This document shows positions 35,707 through 43,479 of a DNA stretch of 44,596 nucleotides, one piece after another. Source of the DNA: Acaryochloris sp. IP29b_bin.176. GTDB taxonomy: Bacteria > Cyanobacteriota > Cyanobacteriia > Thermosynechococcales > Thermosynechococcaceae. The translations under genes were made by a program, and so were the position numbers. Location: the NCBI GenBank assembly GCA_028285315.1, contig JANQPU010000176.1, positions 1 to 44,596 of the forward strand, written 5' to 3'. The notes beneath the pieces are model-generated. The model did not search any database. It was given only the letters and a program-made list of their open reading frames with translations, and was not told the origin of the DNA. Within the stretch, counting starts at the first letter, position 1, and each line of letters opens with the position of its first letter.

Positions 35707-36549
35707 TCAAACCAAGCCAATCTCCCGTAACCGCTCTTGCAGATACTGGCGGGCGGTCTTGCCCTCGGCTAAAACCACCTCTGGCCGAGGATGAAGAAAG
35801 AGGGGCATAGATAACCGCGATTGATGTTGAGCCGGACCGTCGGGATTAACGACGCGATGGGTGGCAGAGCGGTAAAAGCCTTGGCTAGCCAGTTGCAGCA
35901 TATCCCCAACATTGACGACAATATCGCCTCGATCGCAAATCACGGACTGCCACTGCCCCTCTGCATCCAACAGCTCCAGGCCCATACCTGTCGCAGCAGG
36001 CAACAGCGTGATCAGGTTGATATCCTCATGGGCAGCGGCGCGAACCGCTCCTGGCGGTATCTCTTGAGGTAACGGTGGGTAGTGCAGCAATCGAAACAGC
36101 GTTTCTTGGCTATTGGCGATCATGGAGCCTAGGGGTTCTGTAAAGCTCGAACGAATGCTGGGCGGAGCCTGTGCTTCTATCCACTCCAGTAGTTCCGTTG
36201 CCAAACACCGGAGTTGGTCAAACAAGGCCCAAGTTGCATTGCTCATACCGCGCGGGAGAGGATGTCCCTCGTAGATATGAAAGAACTCTTTTAAGTCTGG
36301 AGTGGTATGCCCCTTGGCTTGTTCCGTGTGCAAAGGAAAGTAGCCCGCTTGGATCTCTGGATCAAAGGTATATTGGACCTTATCGTCACTCTTAAAAAAG
36401 GCGTGCCAGTCTTGATAAGTGTGCTCCACTAGCGCCGGGTCAATCGGACTATGGCTGAGAACAGCAAACCCAGACTGCTGGAAAGACTGAGCAAACTGCT
36501 GGGGTGCATCGGCGGATCGATAGTTTAGGGTGGGTAAGGCGTTAATCAT
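35707..36549 (-). CDS. 2-oxoglutarate/Fe(II) oxygenase, isopenicillin-N-synthase-like
   Basis: ATG 36549 is chosen because it overlaps the kinase stop as ATGA (stop 36548-36546); an upstream in-frame start at 36618 would lie deep in the kinase gene. The 280-residue enzyme has the facial triad HED (in AAHEDINLITLL) and a distal histidine (SATHRVVNP), with 2-oxoglutarate-binding R-x-S in QSRLSM. It resembles plant-type hydroxylases of the 2OG-Fe(II) superfamily; the substrate is unknown. Translational coupling to a sugar kinase suggests, but does not prove, a shared pathway. Confidence 0.85.
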   Translation of the reverse strand: MINALPTLNYRSADAPQQFAQSFQQSGFAVLSHSPIDPALVEHTYQDWHAFFKSDDKVQYTFDPEIQAGYFPLHTEQAKGHTTPDLKEFFHIYEGHPLPRGMSNATWALFDQLRCLATELLEWIEAQAPPSIRSSFTEPLGSMIANSQETLFRLLHYPPLPQEIPPGAVRAAAHEDINLITLLPAATGMGLELLDAEGQWQSVICDRGDIVVNVGDMLQLASQGFYRSATHRVVNPDGPAQHQSRLSMPLFLHPRPEVVLAEGKTARQYLQERLREIGLV

Positions 36550-37820
36550 AAAGGTGATCCGTGGGCTGCAAGTAGGGCAGTACCATAGGCCGCTTGCTGA
36601 TGCTGAGCCACATAACAAGGAGCCTGAAGATGACGTTGACGAATGGTTTGCCAGACGGAGTTTTGGGCACCACCGCCAGCCGTATAAACTGCCCTCAACG
36701 GAGGAGCGCCATGCGCTTGCAACAGATGATATCCTTGAGCTTCGATGCGAGCCAAGCTTTCTAGCAGACCTTGCAAAAATTCCACAGAATTATCTGGTCG
36801 AGGGGTGAGTTGTGGCTGCATGTGGGGATCGTTAATGGGAAATCGTTCTCCAGGCTGGAGAAGCGGATAGTAGATCAAGGGACTGGGCTGGTTGGGGTCG
36901 ATGTGTTGACTGAGTTCCACCAGTTCTGCGGTTGAGAAAAAAGACTGAAGCACAGCCCCACCCGTATTGGATGCACCACCCACTAACCAATAATCACCAA
37001 GGCGATGACTATAGATGCCGTAGTCAGCCACATCCACCCGAGTCAGACTTAACAGTTTGAGCACAAGGGTGGAACCTAAGGACGTGACGGCCATTCCAGG
37101 CTGGTTAGCACCACTGGCAATGAAAGCGGCAATGCTATCCGTGGTGCCTGCACAGATTTGGCACTCTGAGGGGATGCCAAAGCGATCGGCGAGGTGCGGT
37201 TGAATGGGACCGATATTTGAGCCGGGTTTGAGGACTTGAGGCAGCAGGGGAAGAAGCTGACGGAGGGGTGGTTGTTGAAACCAATTGGGATAGGCTGCGA
37301 TCTCAGGGTCGTATCCTAGCTTCAAACTGTTGTGATCATCGCTCAGGCCCAAACGACCTTGTAATAACCAGGCCAGCCAATCTGCTTGATGCATCAGATA
37401 GCGCACAGCGGTCATATCCACCATGCGACTCATCCCCAACAATTTCGCCAAACTGGAGCTGGCACTCAATACAGGATGTCCCACAGGTGCTAAGGTGGTC
37501 AGCAACTCTAAGCTATCTGGATCGCAGGTATCGTTATACATCTGCGGTGGATAAAGGGGTGTGCCGTCAGCGTCGCAGAGCAAAATAGTGGAGGAAGTGC
37601 CGTTAATGGCGATGGCTTGTAGGTGCGATCGCGTGCCTTCAGGAATCTCACTAATCAGCTCCCATAAGGTCCTCTCCCAACAGTTGGCCCACTCTTCTGA
37701 ACCGACAGAAGGGAACGTACGACTCTTCTCTGTCAAGAGGATGTCATGCTGATCAATAACAATCGCTCGGGCACCCGATGTGCCAAAATCAATCCCTAAG
37801 GAATAGTCCATAGGTCTCAT
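36546..37820 (-). CDS. FGGY-family sugar kinase, candidate D-ribulose kinase
   Basis: A 424-residue kinase with the family start LGIDFGTSGARAIVID (about 7-22), INGTSSTILLCD (about 73-84) and CAGTTDSIAAFIASG (about 223-237), and AVYTAGGGAQNSVW near the end, the ATP-site part. It is shorter than typical xylulokinase (about 490). Cyanobacterial homologues of this size, like plant XK-1, have been described as D-ribulose kinases, so that is my preferred substrate. An alternative start, ATG 37811, drops three residues. It overlaps the oxygenase gene by 4 nt. Confidence 0.85.
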   Translation of the reverse strand: MRPMDYSLGIDFGTSGARAIVIDQHDILLTEKSRTFPSVGSEEWANCWERTLWELISEIPEGTRSHLQAIAINGTSSTILLCDADGTPLYPPQMYNDTCDPDSLELLTTLAPVGHPVLSASSSLAKLLGMSRMVDMTAVRYLMHQADWLAWLLQGRLGLSDDHNSLKLGYDPEIAAYPNWFQQPPLRQLLPLLPQVLKPGSNIGPIQPHLADRFGIPSECQICAGTTDSIAAFIASGANQPGMAVTSLGSTLVLKLLSLTRVDVADYGIYSHRLGDYWLVGGASNTGGAVLQSFFSTAELVELSQHIDPNQPSPLIYYPLLQPGERFPINDPHMQPQLTPRPDNSVEFLQGLLESLARIEAQGYHLLQAHGAPPLRAVYTAGGGAQNSVWQTIRQRHLQAPCYVAQHQQAAYGTALLAAHGSPL

Positions 37821-37837
37821 TTCGCATGGCGTGACAT

Positions 37838-38779
37838 CTAACCTGCCTGACTGGTACCGGATTCACTGTTATCTGGTCCAGGTGGGGCGGGAATGGCCTC
37901 AGTCAACTGTAAGGTTTGACGATGGGATAACATCCCCAATAAAACTTGCGAGCGTTTACCTTCCCCTTTCTTGTTCTCAGAATAACGTTGAACCTCAAGG
38001 GCGACTTCTCCCTGGTCGCATCCTGGACACTTGCGGAGGTCAACTTCTAAACGAGGGATAGTTGGTACCGTCCTCGTCTGAATATGGGTTGCGGCCTGGA
38101 CCATCTGATCGGCCTGTACCGTATTGAGGAAAATCTCTGATTGATCGTTTGTGACTGTACCAATCCTCTGGCCCTCGGCATACCACTGAGCGCAGGTTTC
38201 GCAAAACGGGTCTTCCACTGCAGGCTTTGCCATGGCCAAGCTGATGGCTTCAATAATGGCTAACTCAATCAGCCAATATATCCAGGTAAACGTTTCGTTT
38301 AGGGGCAGTCCATCGCTACTACTACCGACGCGACCAATGCTGATACCCTGTTTAGCTGAATATTTGAGATACCCCAAAAAGCCAGATGATCCGGTTTGTT
38401 CCTGCAAAAAGGCATTCATCAGTGCGTTTGTCTCTGCCGCATCGATTTCTTGGCCCAGCTCAGCCTCAATTTGTTTGGAAAAGGACTGCTGAGTAAAGAA
38501 ATATTCTCCCCCATGAAAGGCCCCATAGGTGATCAAGCCTGTTAAAGCCCCAAACACTACACCGACCAATGGATGACGAACTTTGCCCTTCTTAACGGCG
38601 ATTGCCGTGCAACCTCCACTGGTAAACTCCATCAGGGCTGGGAAAATAAGCAGCAAATAAATCCAACGGGCGACAAAGGCGATGACCCCTCCTACAACTG
38701 CACCACCCAGAGTTGATAGTGCCAGTAGCCATACCCACCCTGTCCCCGGCACTTTGTTGCTAGGTCGATATGGTTTCAT
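37838..38779 (-). CDS. Unknown membrane protein with two cysteine pairs
   Basis: A 313-residue protein with four or so hydrophobic segments in the first 185 residues (about 15-36, 38-55, 68-88, 163-183), then a soluble tail. The tail has CETC (about 193-196) and CPGC (about 252-255), which could form one zinc site; it ends in a proline-rich stretch. I recognise no family. It is 17 nt upstream of the sugar kinase on the same strand and may share its transcript. Confidence 0.65.
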   Translation of the reverse strand: MKPYRPSNKVPGTGWVWLLALSTLGGAVVGGVIAFVARWIYLLLIFPALMEFTSGGCTAIAVKKGKVRHPLVGVVFGALTGLITYGAFHGGEYFFTQQSFSKQIEAELGQEIDAAETNALMNAFLQEQTGSSGFLGYLKYSAKQGISIGRVGSSSDGLPLNETFTWIYWLIELAIIEAISLAMAKPAVEDPFCETCAQWYAEGQRIGTVTNDQSEIFLNTVQADQMVQAATHIQTRTVPTIPRLEVDLRKCPGCDQGEVALEVQRYSENKKGEGKRSQVLLGMLSHRQTLQLTEAIPAPPGPDNSESGTSQAG

Positions 38780-38948
38780 AAGTTTGCTTCCTGTTCAATA
38801 GTCTTTGAATGGGTCGATTGTATTGCAGTGTTAATCAAGTTGGGAATTTTTAGACAGCAGACTTGAATCATATGCCATCCCCCCCTCACACCTGCAATGC
38901 GGAAAGAAAACCATAGAAAAATAGATGGCTTAGACAGATCGATCCATA

Positions 38949-39614
38949 ATGTCTTCGACAGTAAGATGTTTATGTCTTCTAACTAGATGGCCAATGCTCA
39001 GCGTTCTTCAACGCCTGGGGAAGCCACGTTTCCGCTCTATTTGTGAACCCATTGCTGTGAAATTCAACAATAGACCCAACCGTTGTATTGAAGTTGCAGG
39101 TAAAACCTGCTGGATTAGCCGAGACGTGACGGTCTTAGCCGTAGTCTTTTTTGTGATTGGAAAGACAGCTTATGTGCCCTTAGGCTTACGAGGCGATCAA
39201 ATGCCGACCGAGTCAGGGAAGTGGGGATTGCCTGGTGGGTATCTGGATTATGATGAAACAGCTGGCGAAGCGATTATCCGAGAAACCTGGGAAGAGCTGG
39301 GACTGAATATTCCCCATCTCCAGCAGGAGTATCCCTTTAAAGGGTCATTGGACCAACCCTATTATGTCGGGTCGCAGCCCCTGAGACTCCAAAATGTCTC
39401 TCTACGGTTTCCGATGATGTTTTTCTTGGAGAACATGACCCAACTTCCCCCGCTCCAACCTCAAGTCGCAGTTAATGAAGTTGCAGACACTCGATGGTAC
39501 GAGTTGGAAGTAGCGATCAATATGAAGCTGGCATTTAACCATCAGGCTATTATGCAGCACTGTCTAGAAAGCTATTACAAGGATATTTGGTCGCCCGCTC
39601 TCTTCTCCGCCTAG
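38949..39614 (+). CDS. Nudix hydrolase
   Basis: A 221-residue protein with a complete Nudix box, starting GGYLDYDETAGEAII and ending RETWEELGL (about 97-120), which binds the metal for pyrophosphate bond cleavage. The N-terminal ~60 residues before the fold contain cysteines and basic residues (CIEVAGKTCWISRDV) and may be a substrate-specific element. The substrate is not predictable. The start could be 38949 or the internal ATG at 38991. A terminator follows at 39687. Confidence 0.85.
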   Translation: MSSTVRCLCLLTRWPMLSVLQRLGKPRFRSICEPIAVKFNNRPNRCIEVAGKTCWISRDVTVLAVVFFVIGKTAYVPLGLRGDQMPTESGKWGLPGGYLDYDETAGEAIIRETWEELGLNIPHLQQEYPFKGSLDQPYYVGSQPLRLQNVSLRFPMMFFLENMTQLPPLQPQVAVNEVADTRWYELEVAINMKLAFNHQAIMQHCLESYYKDIWSPALFSA

Positions 39615-39934
39615 TCTGAGTGTTAACGGACTAGATTGCTCAAACATCCCTTAGCTATGGCTTTCTGCTAAGTGGCCTTTACTTATAGCTCCCTCGGTGC
39701 TGGTTTGCGAGTAGCTACAGCTTATGCCAAGGGAGCTTTTTTTGACTATGAGGCTTTTCATCAAGTCTCATAGGGATTCTCCAACGAATGATGGAGGCTT
39801 GGTACGGGAATGTTAAAAAGACTTTACCTGCATTTGTCTTGTCATAGCCATCGATGTTTGCCGTGTGATTGAGCCCCAGGATTGGACTAGAAACAGGTAG
39901 ACAAAGTGTGTAAGCTTGGCACCAGTTGTAATCG
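39615..39934. other. 320-nt spacer between nudix gene and purU
   Basis: Apart from the terminator at 39687-39743 and a weak hairpin CTATGAG/CTCATAG just after it, I see no gene. An 86-codon minus-strand reading frame here overlaps the purU start and the terminator, and I do not accept it. Confidence 0.5.
39687..39743 (+). terminator. Long-loop terminator after the Nudix gene
   Basis: AGCTCCCT (39687-39694) pairs with AGGGAGCT (39730-39737) across a 35-nt loop, followed by a run of T (39737-39743). The loop is longer than usual for an intrinsic terminator, so a conditional (riboswitch-like) hairpin is possible, but the position after the Nudix stop fits simple termination. Confidence 0.65.
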
Positions 39935-40801
39935 ATGGGAACGGCTATGTCTTCACCAACAGCAACGCTACTCATTTCCTGCCCTGATCAGAAGGGGTTG
40001 GTGGCTAAAATCGCCCATTTTATTGCAACCCATCACGGTAATATCATTCACGCCGATCACCATACAGATTTTACGAATCAGTTATTTCTCAGTCGTTTGG
40101 AATGGAGTTTAGAGGGATTTCAATTATCGCGATCGCAAATCGGCACCCAATTCTCCGAACTAGCAGAATCCCTCCAGGCCAACTGGCAACTCCACTTTTC
40201 CGACAGCAAACCCCGCATGTCCATCTGGGTGAGCAAACAGGAGCATTGCCTCCTGGATCTGCTGTGGCGACAACAGGCAGGCGATCTGCCCGTTGAAATT
40301 CCCCTGATCATCAGTAACCATGACACCCTCCAGCCTATCGCCGAGCAATTCAAAATTGACTTCTACCATTTGCCGATCACCAAAGAGAGTAAACCTCGGC
40401 AAGAGAAACAGCAGCTCGCCTTACTCAAACAGTACAAAATTGATTTGGTGGTCCTCGCCAAGTATATGCAAATCCTCAGCCCTCAATTTATTGCTGCCTT
40501 CTCGTCCACAATCAATATTCACCATTCGTTCCTACCGGCCTTCCCAGGGGCAAATCCTTACCAGAGAGCCTATAAACGAGGCGTCAAAATTATTGGAGCC
40601 ACAGCCCATTACGTCACCGAAGATCTGGATGAAGGCCCCATCATTGAACAAGAAGTGGTGCGGGTTAGCCACCGCGATTCCAGCGCTGAATTTATTCGCA
40701 AAGGCAAGGATGTAGAACGCTCAGTGCTAGCAAGAGCCGTCCGTCTCCACCTGCAAAACCGAGTCTTGGTATATAGCAATCGCACCGTTGTCTTTGATTG
40801 A
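39935..40801 (+). CDS. purU: Formyltetrahydrofolate deformylase PurU
   Basis: A 288-residue enzyme: an N-terminal ACT domain (about 10-85, LLISCPDQKGLVAKIAHF) and a formyltransferase-fold domain with the catalytic motif region INIHHSFLPAFPGANPYQRAY (about 206-226; HH and the asparagine before it) and GATAHYVTEDLDEGPIIEQ. It releases formate from 10-formyl-tetrahydrofolate, balancing the one-carbon pool and supplying formate for purine synthesis. ATG 39947 (MSSPTATLL) is an alternative start. Confidence 0.95.
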   Translation: MGTAMSSPTATLLISCPDQKGLVAKIAHFIATHHGNIIHADHHTDFTNQLFLSRLEWSLEGFQLSRSQIGTQFSELAESLQANWQLHFSDSKPRMSIWVSKQEHCLLDLLWRQQAGDLPVEIPLIISNHDTLQPIAEQFKIDFYHLPITKESKPRQEKQQLALLKQYKIDLVVLAKYMQILSPQFIAAFSSTINIHHSFLPAFPGANPYQRAYKRGVKIIGATAHYVTEDLDEGPIIEQEVVRVSHRDSSAEFIRKGKDVERSVLARAVRLHLQNRVLVYSNRTVVFD

Positions 40802-40904
40802 GCCGATTCAATGCATTTAGGTTAGGATTGAGTTCGGTCTGCACTGAACGGCCTTTTCTCTGGGTCTGATCGCGGCTGCTACTGCTGATAAACCAGAGAA
40901 CACC

Positions 40905-41205
40905 ATGATGAATACTAAACGCGATCGCGCTTGGAGGCGACGACAACGGGCCGTCAAAATTCGGCAACGCCAAACACGTCGGTTGGGGGGCAAACCACAT
41001 CTGATCGAGGTCGTTTTGCAAAGTCAAGGGCTACCCATCCTATTGAGAGCCTTTGCAGGGCCGCCCCAGTAAAGACTGGAAGCTGCTCTATTGGCGCTCC
41101 AGAAAGCTGAAAAGAGCAGCCCAACTTGGGTTTGAATATCCTCGTAAATCCTGGCAAGATCTTCTTCTAGAGTGGGAAGAGACCTGTAACATCCCCAAAT
41201 GCTGA
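40905..41205 (+). pseudogene. Frame-disrupted small basic protein gene
   Basis: ATG 40905 opens a 55-codon frame rich in arginine and lysine (MMNTKRDRAWRRRQRAV) that stops at 41072. A second frame, open from 41047 to the stop at 41205, reads on as SKDWKLLYWRSRKLKRAAQL and GFEYPRKSWQDLLLEWEE. Removing a single G/C in the run GGGCCGCCCC (about 41058-41067) joins them into one ~99-residue protein. The second frame ends 7 nt inside the next gene's start, like a coupled gene. Either a disabled gene, a programmed shift or a sequencing error. No family recognised. Confidence 0.45.
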
Positions 41206-41561
41206 AAGTATTGTTTGTCTGTAGTCGCAACCAATGGCGCAGCCCAACCGCAGAGCAAATCTGGAAAAATTATCCAGGCTTGCAGGTGCGATCCGCAGGC
41301 ACCAGTCCCAAGGCAAAGCGGACCCTTTCGATGGCCGATATTCGCTGGGCCGATCTGATTTTAGTGATGGAGAAAAAGCACAAAAATCGAATTTTGGCCC
41401 AATTTAAGCAATGGGCCGACCCTACCTTCATTTATGTCCTGGATATTCCCGATGACTATCAGTACATGGACCCAGAATTAGTGGTGCATCTCCAAGATGT
41501 CGTGCCCTGGTACATAGAGGAAAGGCTGAGAGTTCACTCCAATGATGCTCAGTTTACATAA
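41199..41561 (+). CDS. Low-molecular-weight protein tyrosine phosphatase-like protein
   Basis: A 120-residue protein starting LKVLFVCSRNQWRSPTAEQIW, with the phosphatase loop C-X5-R-S (CSRNQWRS, about 8-15). It is shorter than standard LMW-PTPs (~150) and its loop has SRNQW instead of the usual xGNxC, so it belongs to a short bacterial subgroup. The usual general-acid DPY-type motif is not evident; DIPDDYQYMDPEL (about 87-99) is a candidate. Activity on phosphotyrosine is uncertain. It overlaps the disrupted small gene by 7 nt. Confidence 0.8.
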   Translation: MLKVLFVCSRNQWRSPTAEQIWKNYPGLQVRSAGTSPKAKRTLSMADIRWADLILVMEKKHKNRILAQFKQWADPTFIYVLDIPDDYQYMDPELVVHLQDVVPWYIEERLRVHSNDAQFT

Positions 41562-41592
41562 ACTCTCCACGTATGATAGCTTTAATGTCTAC

Positions 41593-41666
41593 GGACGCAT
41601 AGCTCAGTTGGTTAGAGCACCACGTTGACATCGTGGGGGTCTCCCGTTCGAGTCGGGATGTGTCCA
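41593..41666 (+). tRNA. tRNA-Val (anticodon GAC)
   Basis: A complete 74-nt cloverleaf: acceptor GGACGCA/TGTGTCC with one G-T pair, D-arm AGCTCAGTTGGTTAGAGC, anticodon stem CCACG/CGTGG with loop TTGACAT (anticodon GAC, valine), T-arm TCCCG-TTCGAGT-CGGGA, discriminator A. CCA is not encoded. It marks the left edge of an A+T-rich segment. Confidence 0.95.
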
Positions 41667-42727
41667 TTGGTTGGAAAGTTATAACAGATAAGGCTTTTGG
41701 GAGTTCCAGGCAACTTCTGAAGGTCTATTATATTGTCAATAAGATGTTAAATATGGGCTGTTAAGGGTTGTTTGGGCTGTAAATTTACCCCGTTTTTTAC
41801 CCCGCTATGAAAGTATCCCTCTTTTGTTATTCTGGCCAGATAAAATCTGTAATGACGATTTTTCGTTATTATTCTTCGGCAAAAAATATGAGAATAGACG
41901 AGAAACAATCAAGAATTTATCCTCCCCCTAAAGTGACAAAAGAGGGACAAGTTGCGGATGCGACTGCTGTAATGAATCGGTTGAGGAAACATACTGGCTA
42001 GACGAGCCAGTTGGATTTGGTGATGACTTTGCAATAGCAGTATCAACAATTGCAAGGTCAAATATTGGCTTTCGCTTAGGTACGCACGTAGAACTTTTTG
42101 GTAGCATATTGGCAACGTATTTTGGATAGGGTAGTCTGTTTCGGCCACCCTATTTTCTTTGAAATCACACTGTCTAATCTACTGCTGACTCTGGTTCCAA
42201 AGTGCCTTGTCATCCCCAAAGTGTTTGCAGACAGAGTCTGAAATGCATGTTTTTCGTAGAAGACAGGTCTTATCAAACAGCCTCTTAGTGTTTTGTAAAA
42301 ATTCCTCTCGTTCTTGAATAATGGAAATGTATAGTTTGTCAGCATGCAATCTATACATTTCCATTATTTTTGCTCATATCTGTAATTTTAAACCCTTAAG
42401 ATTACAGATAACGCTACTATATTCACTTTGGAAAGATAAGACCATAATTCTAGAACTTTAGGCGGAATTTAAGGAATATAGTCATTATTAAGTCAAAATA
42501 TTAATACTAGGGGAAATAAACTTTCATTGGTATCTAATTAATAACTAAATGAATTTTAGTCAATGCTTTATAAAATCTGTTAAACGGTAATCCTACTGGG
42601 GCACTAGTAGTTCAAAAAAATAAGTCCCTGAATCTCTTAATAACGTTCTATTCACTCTTGATGAAATAGATAGATAACTTGATATACTTTTCCCTGTATC
42701 AATATTTACAATGAGGTTGTATAAATA
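41667..42727. other. A+T-rich, gene-poor region downstream of tRNA-Val
   Basis: No gene I can support. A 64-codon frame at 41807-42001 (end KQSRIYPPPKVTKEGQ) has no family likeness. Minus-strand frames at 42076-42364 overlap the large hairpin and are unconvincing. AGAGGCTGTTTGATAAGA near 42277-42294 (read on the minus strand) recalls some IS ends, without a transposase. The region is unlike the preceding 41 kb in base use. Confidence 0.4.
42317..42368. repeat. 18-bp perfect inverted repeat with 16-nt loop
   Basis: AATAATGGAAATGTATAG (42317-42334) and its exact complement (42351-42368), followed on the plus strand by TTTG. It could be a terminator, the hairpin of a small RNA, or the end of a mobile element. 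No gene ends close by on either strand. Confidence 0.85.
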
Positions 42728-43460
42728 GTGACTTCTACGGTTGACTTACCATTTTCTGAAATTCTTTTAAATCTCAGTGAAAAAATTTTCAATATCACTT
42801 TTATGCATCCTATAATTTCTTCTCTCAACGGAAGCAACAATATTTTGTCAAAAGATACATTACTCAAAGTTCGAGATAATTTTTTTATACAAGATTATTA
42901 TTATTTGGTTTATGCACATAAAGTCCCAAAATTTCTTTTGGTTGACTCAACTAAGAAAGATGAATTAAGAAAGAAAATATTAAGGTTGAGAGAACCTTAT
43001 GAAAGGCAAAGACATAACCCAATACAACTACAATGCAACCCTTTCATACCTGAGGCTACGTTGCTTATTAACTTAATTCTTCATCTTCTAGCTACAGTTA
43101 GTCATATTACAATGTCCGATATCCAGCCTAATTCCATAATTAGTGAATATATTCAATTTAAAATTAAATGTGCTCTTGAGGGTGAGGCAGAAACAATAGT
43201 TTCCAATCTACCTTGCTTATATATATTCTCGATTTTGTGAAATTTTAAATAATAGCCAATATGATAACGATCCTGAACTGTCAGGATGGATCAATATTCT
43301 TAGAGATTCAAATAATGAAGCTACATATGAGCTGTATAGGTCTTTATGTGATGAATTGCCTAGAGATATATTAGAAAGATACGAAATTAGACTAAAAGCA
43401 ATATTTCTTCAAGCAAGTAGATTAGAGTACCAATTTCTAAATTCACTGTTGACACACTGA
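42728..43460 (+). pseudogene. TenA/thiaminase-II-like gene, split by a frameshift
   Basis: A GTG start at 42728 opens 170 codons, ending at 43240. The reading then continues in the +1 frame (SRFCEILNNSQYDNDPELSG ... ASRLEYQFLNSL) to TGA 43458-43460. Rejoined, it gives ~244 residues, the length of TenA proteins. Family marks are QDYYYLVYAHKV (Asp56), LPCLYIY with the catalytic-type cysteine (Cys163) and LEYQF with the conserved glutamate. The break lies at a TATATATA tract (43218-43225); one more TA would restore the frame. TenA hydrolyses thiamin breakdown products. Divergent and A+T-rich, so probably acquired. Confidence 0.7.
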
Positions 43461-43479
43461 AACTATCTGGCAAAGATAC

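Noticed and set aside
39715-39975. 86-codon minus-strand reading frame
   Set aside because: Overlaps the purU start and a terminator, no ribosome site, no family likeness.
41807-42001. 64-codon reading frame after tRNA-Val
   Set aside because: A+T-rich, no ribosome site or recognisable sequence; reported only as part of the gene-poor region.
42076-42364. Two overlapping minus-strand frames of 61 and 89 codons
   Set aside because: They run through the perfect hairpin and overlap each other; no homology sign. A resemblance to IS ends at about 42280 is too weak without a transposase.
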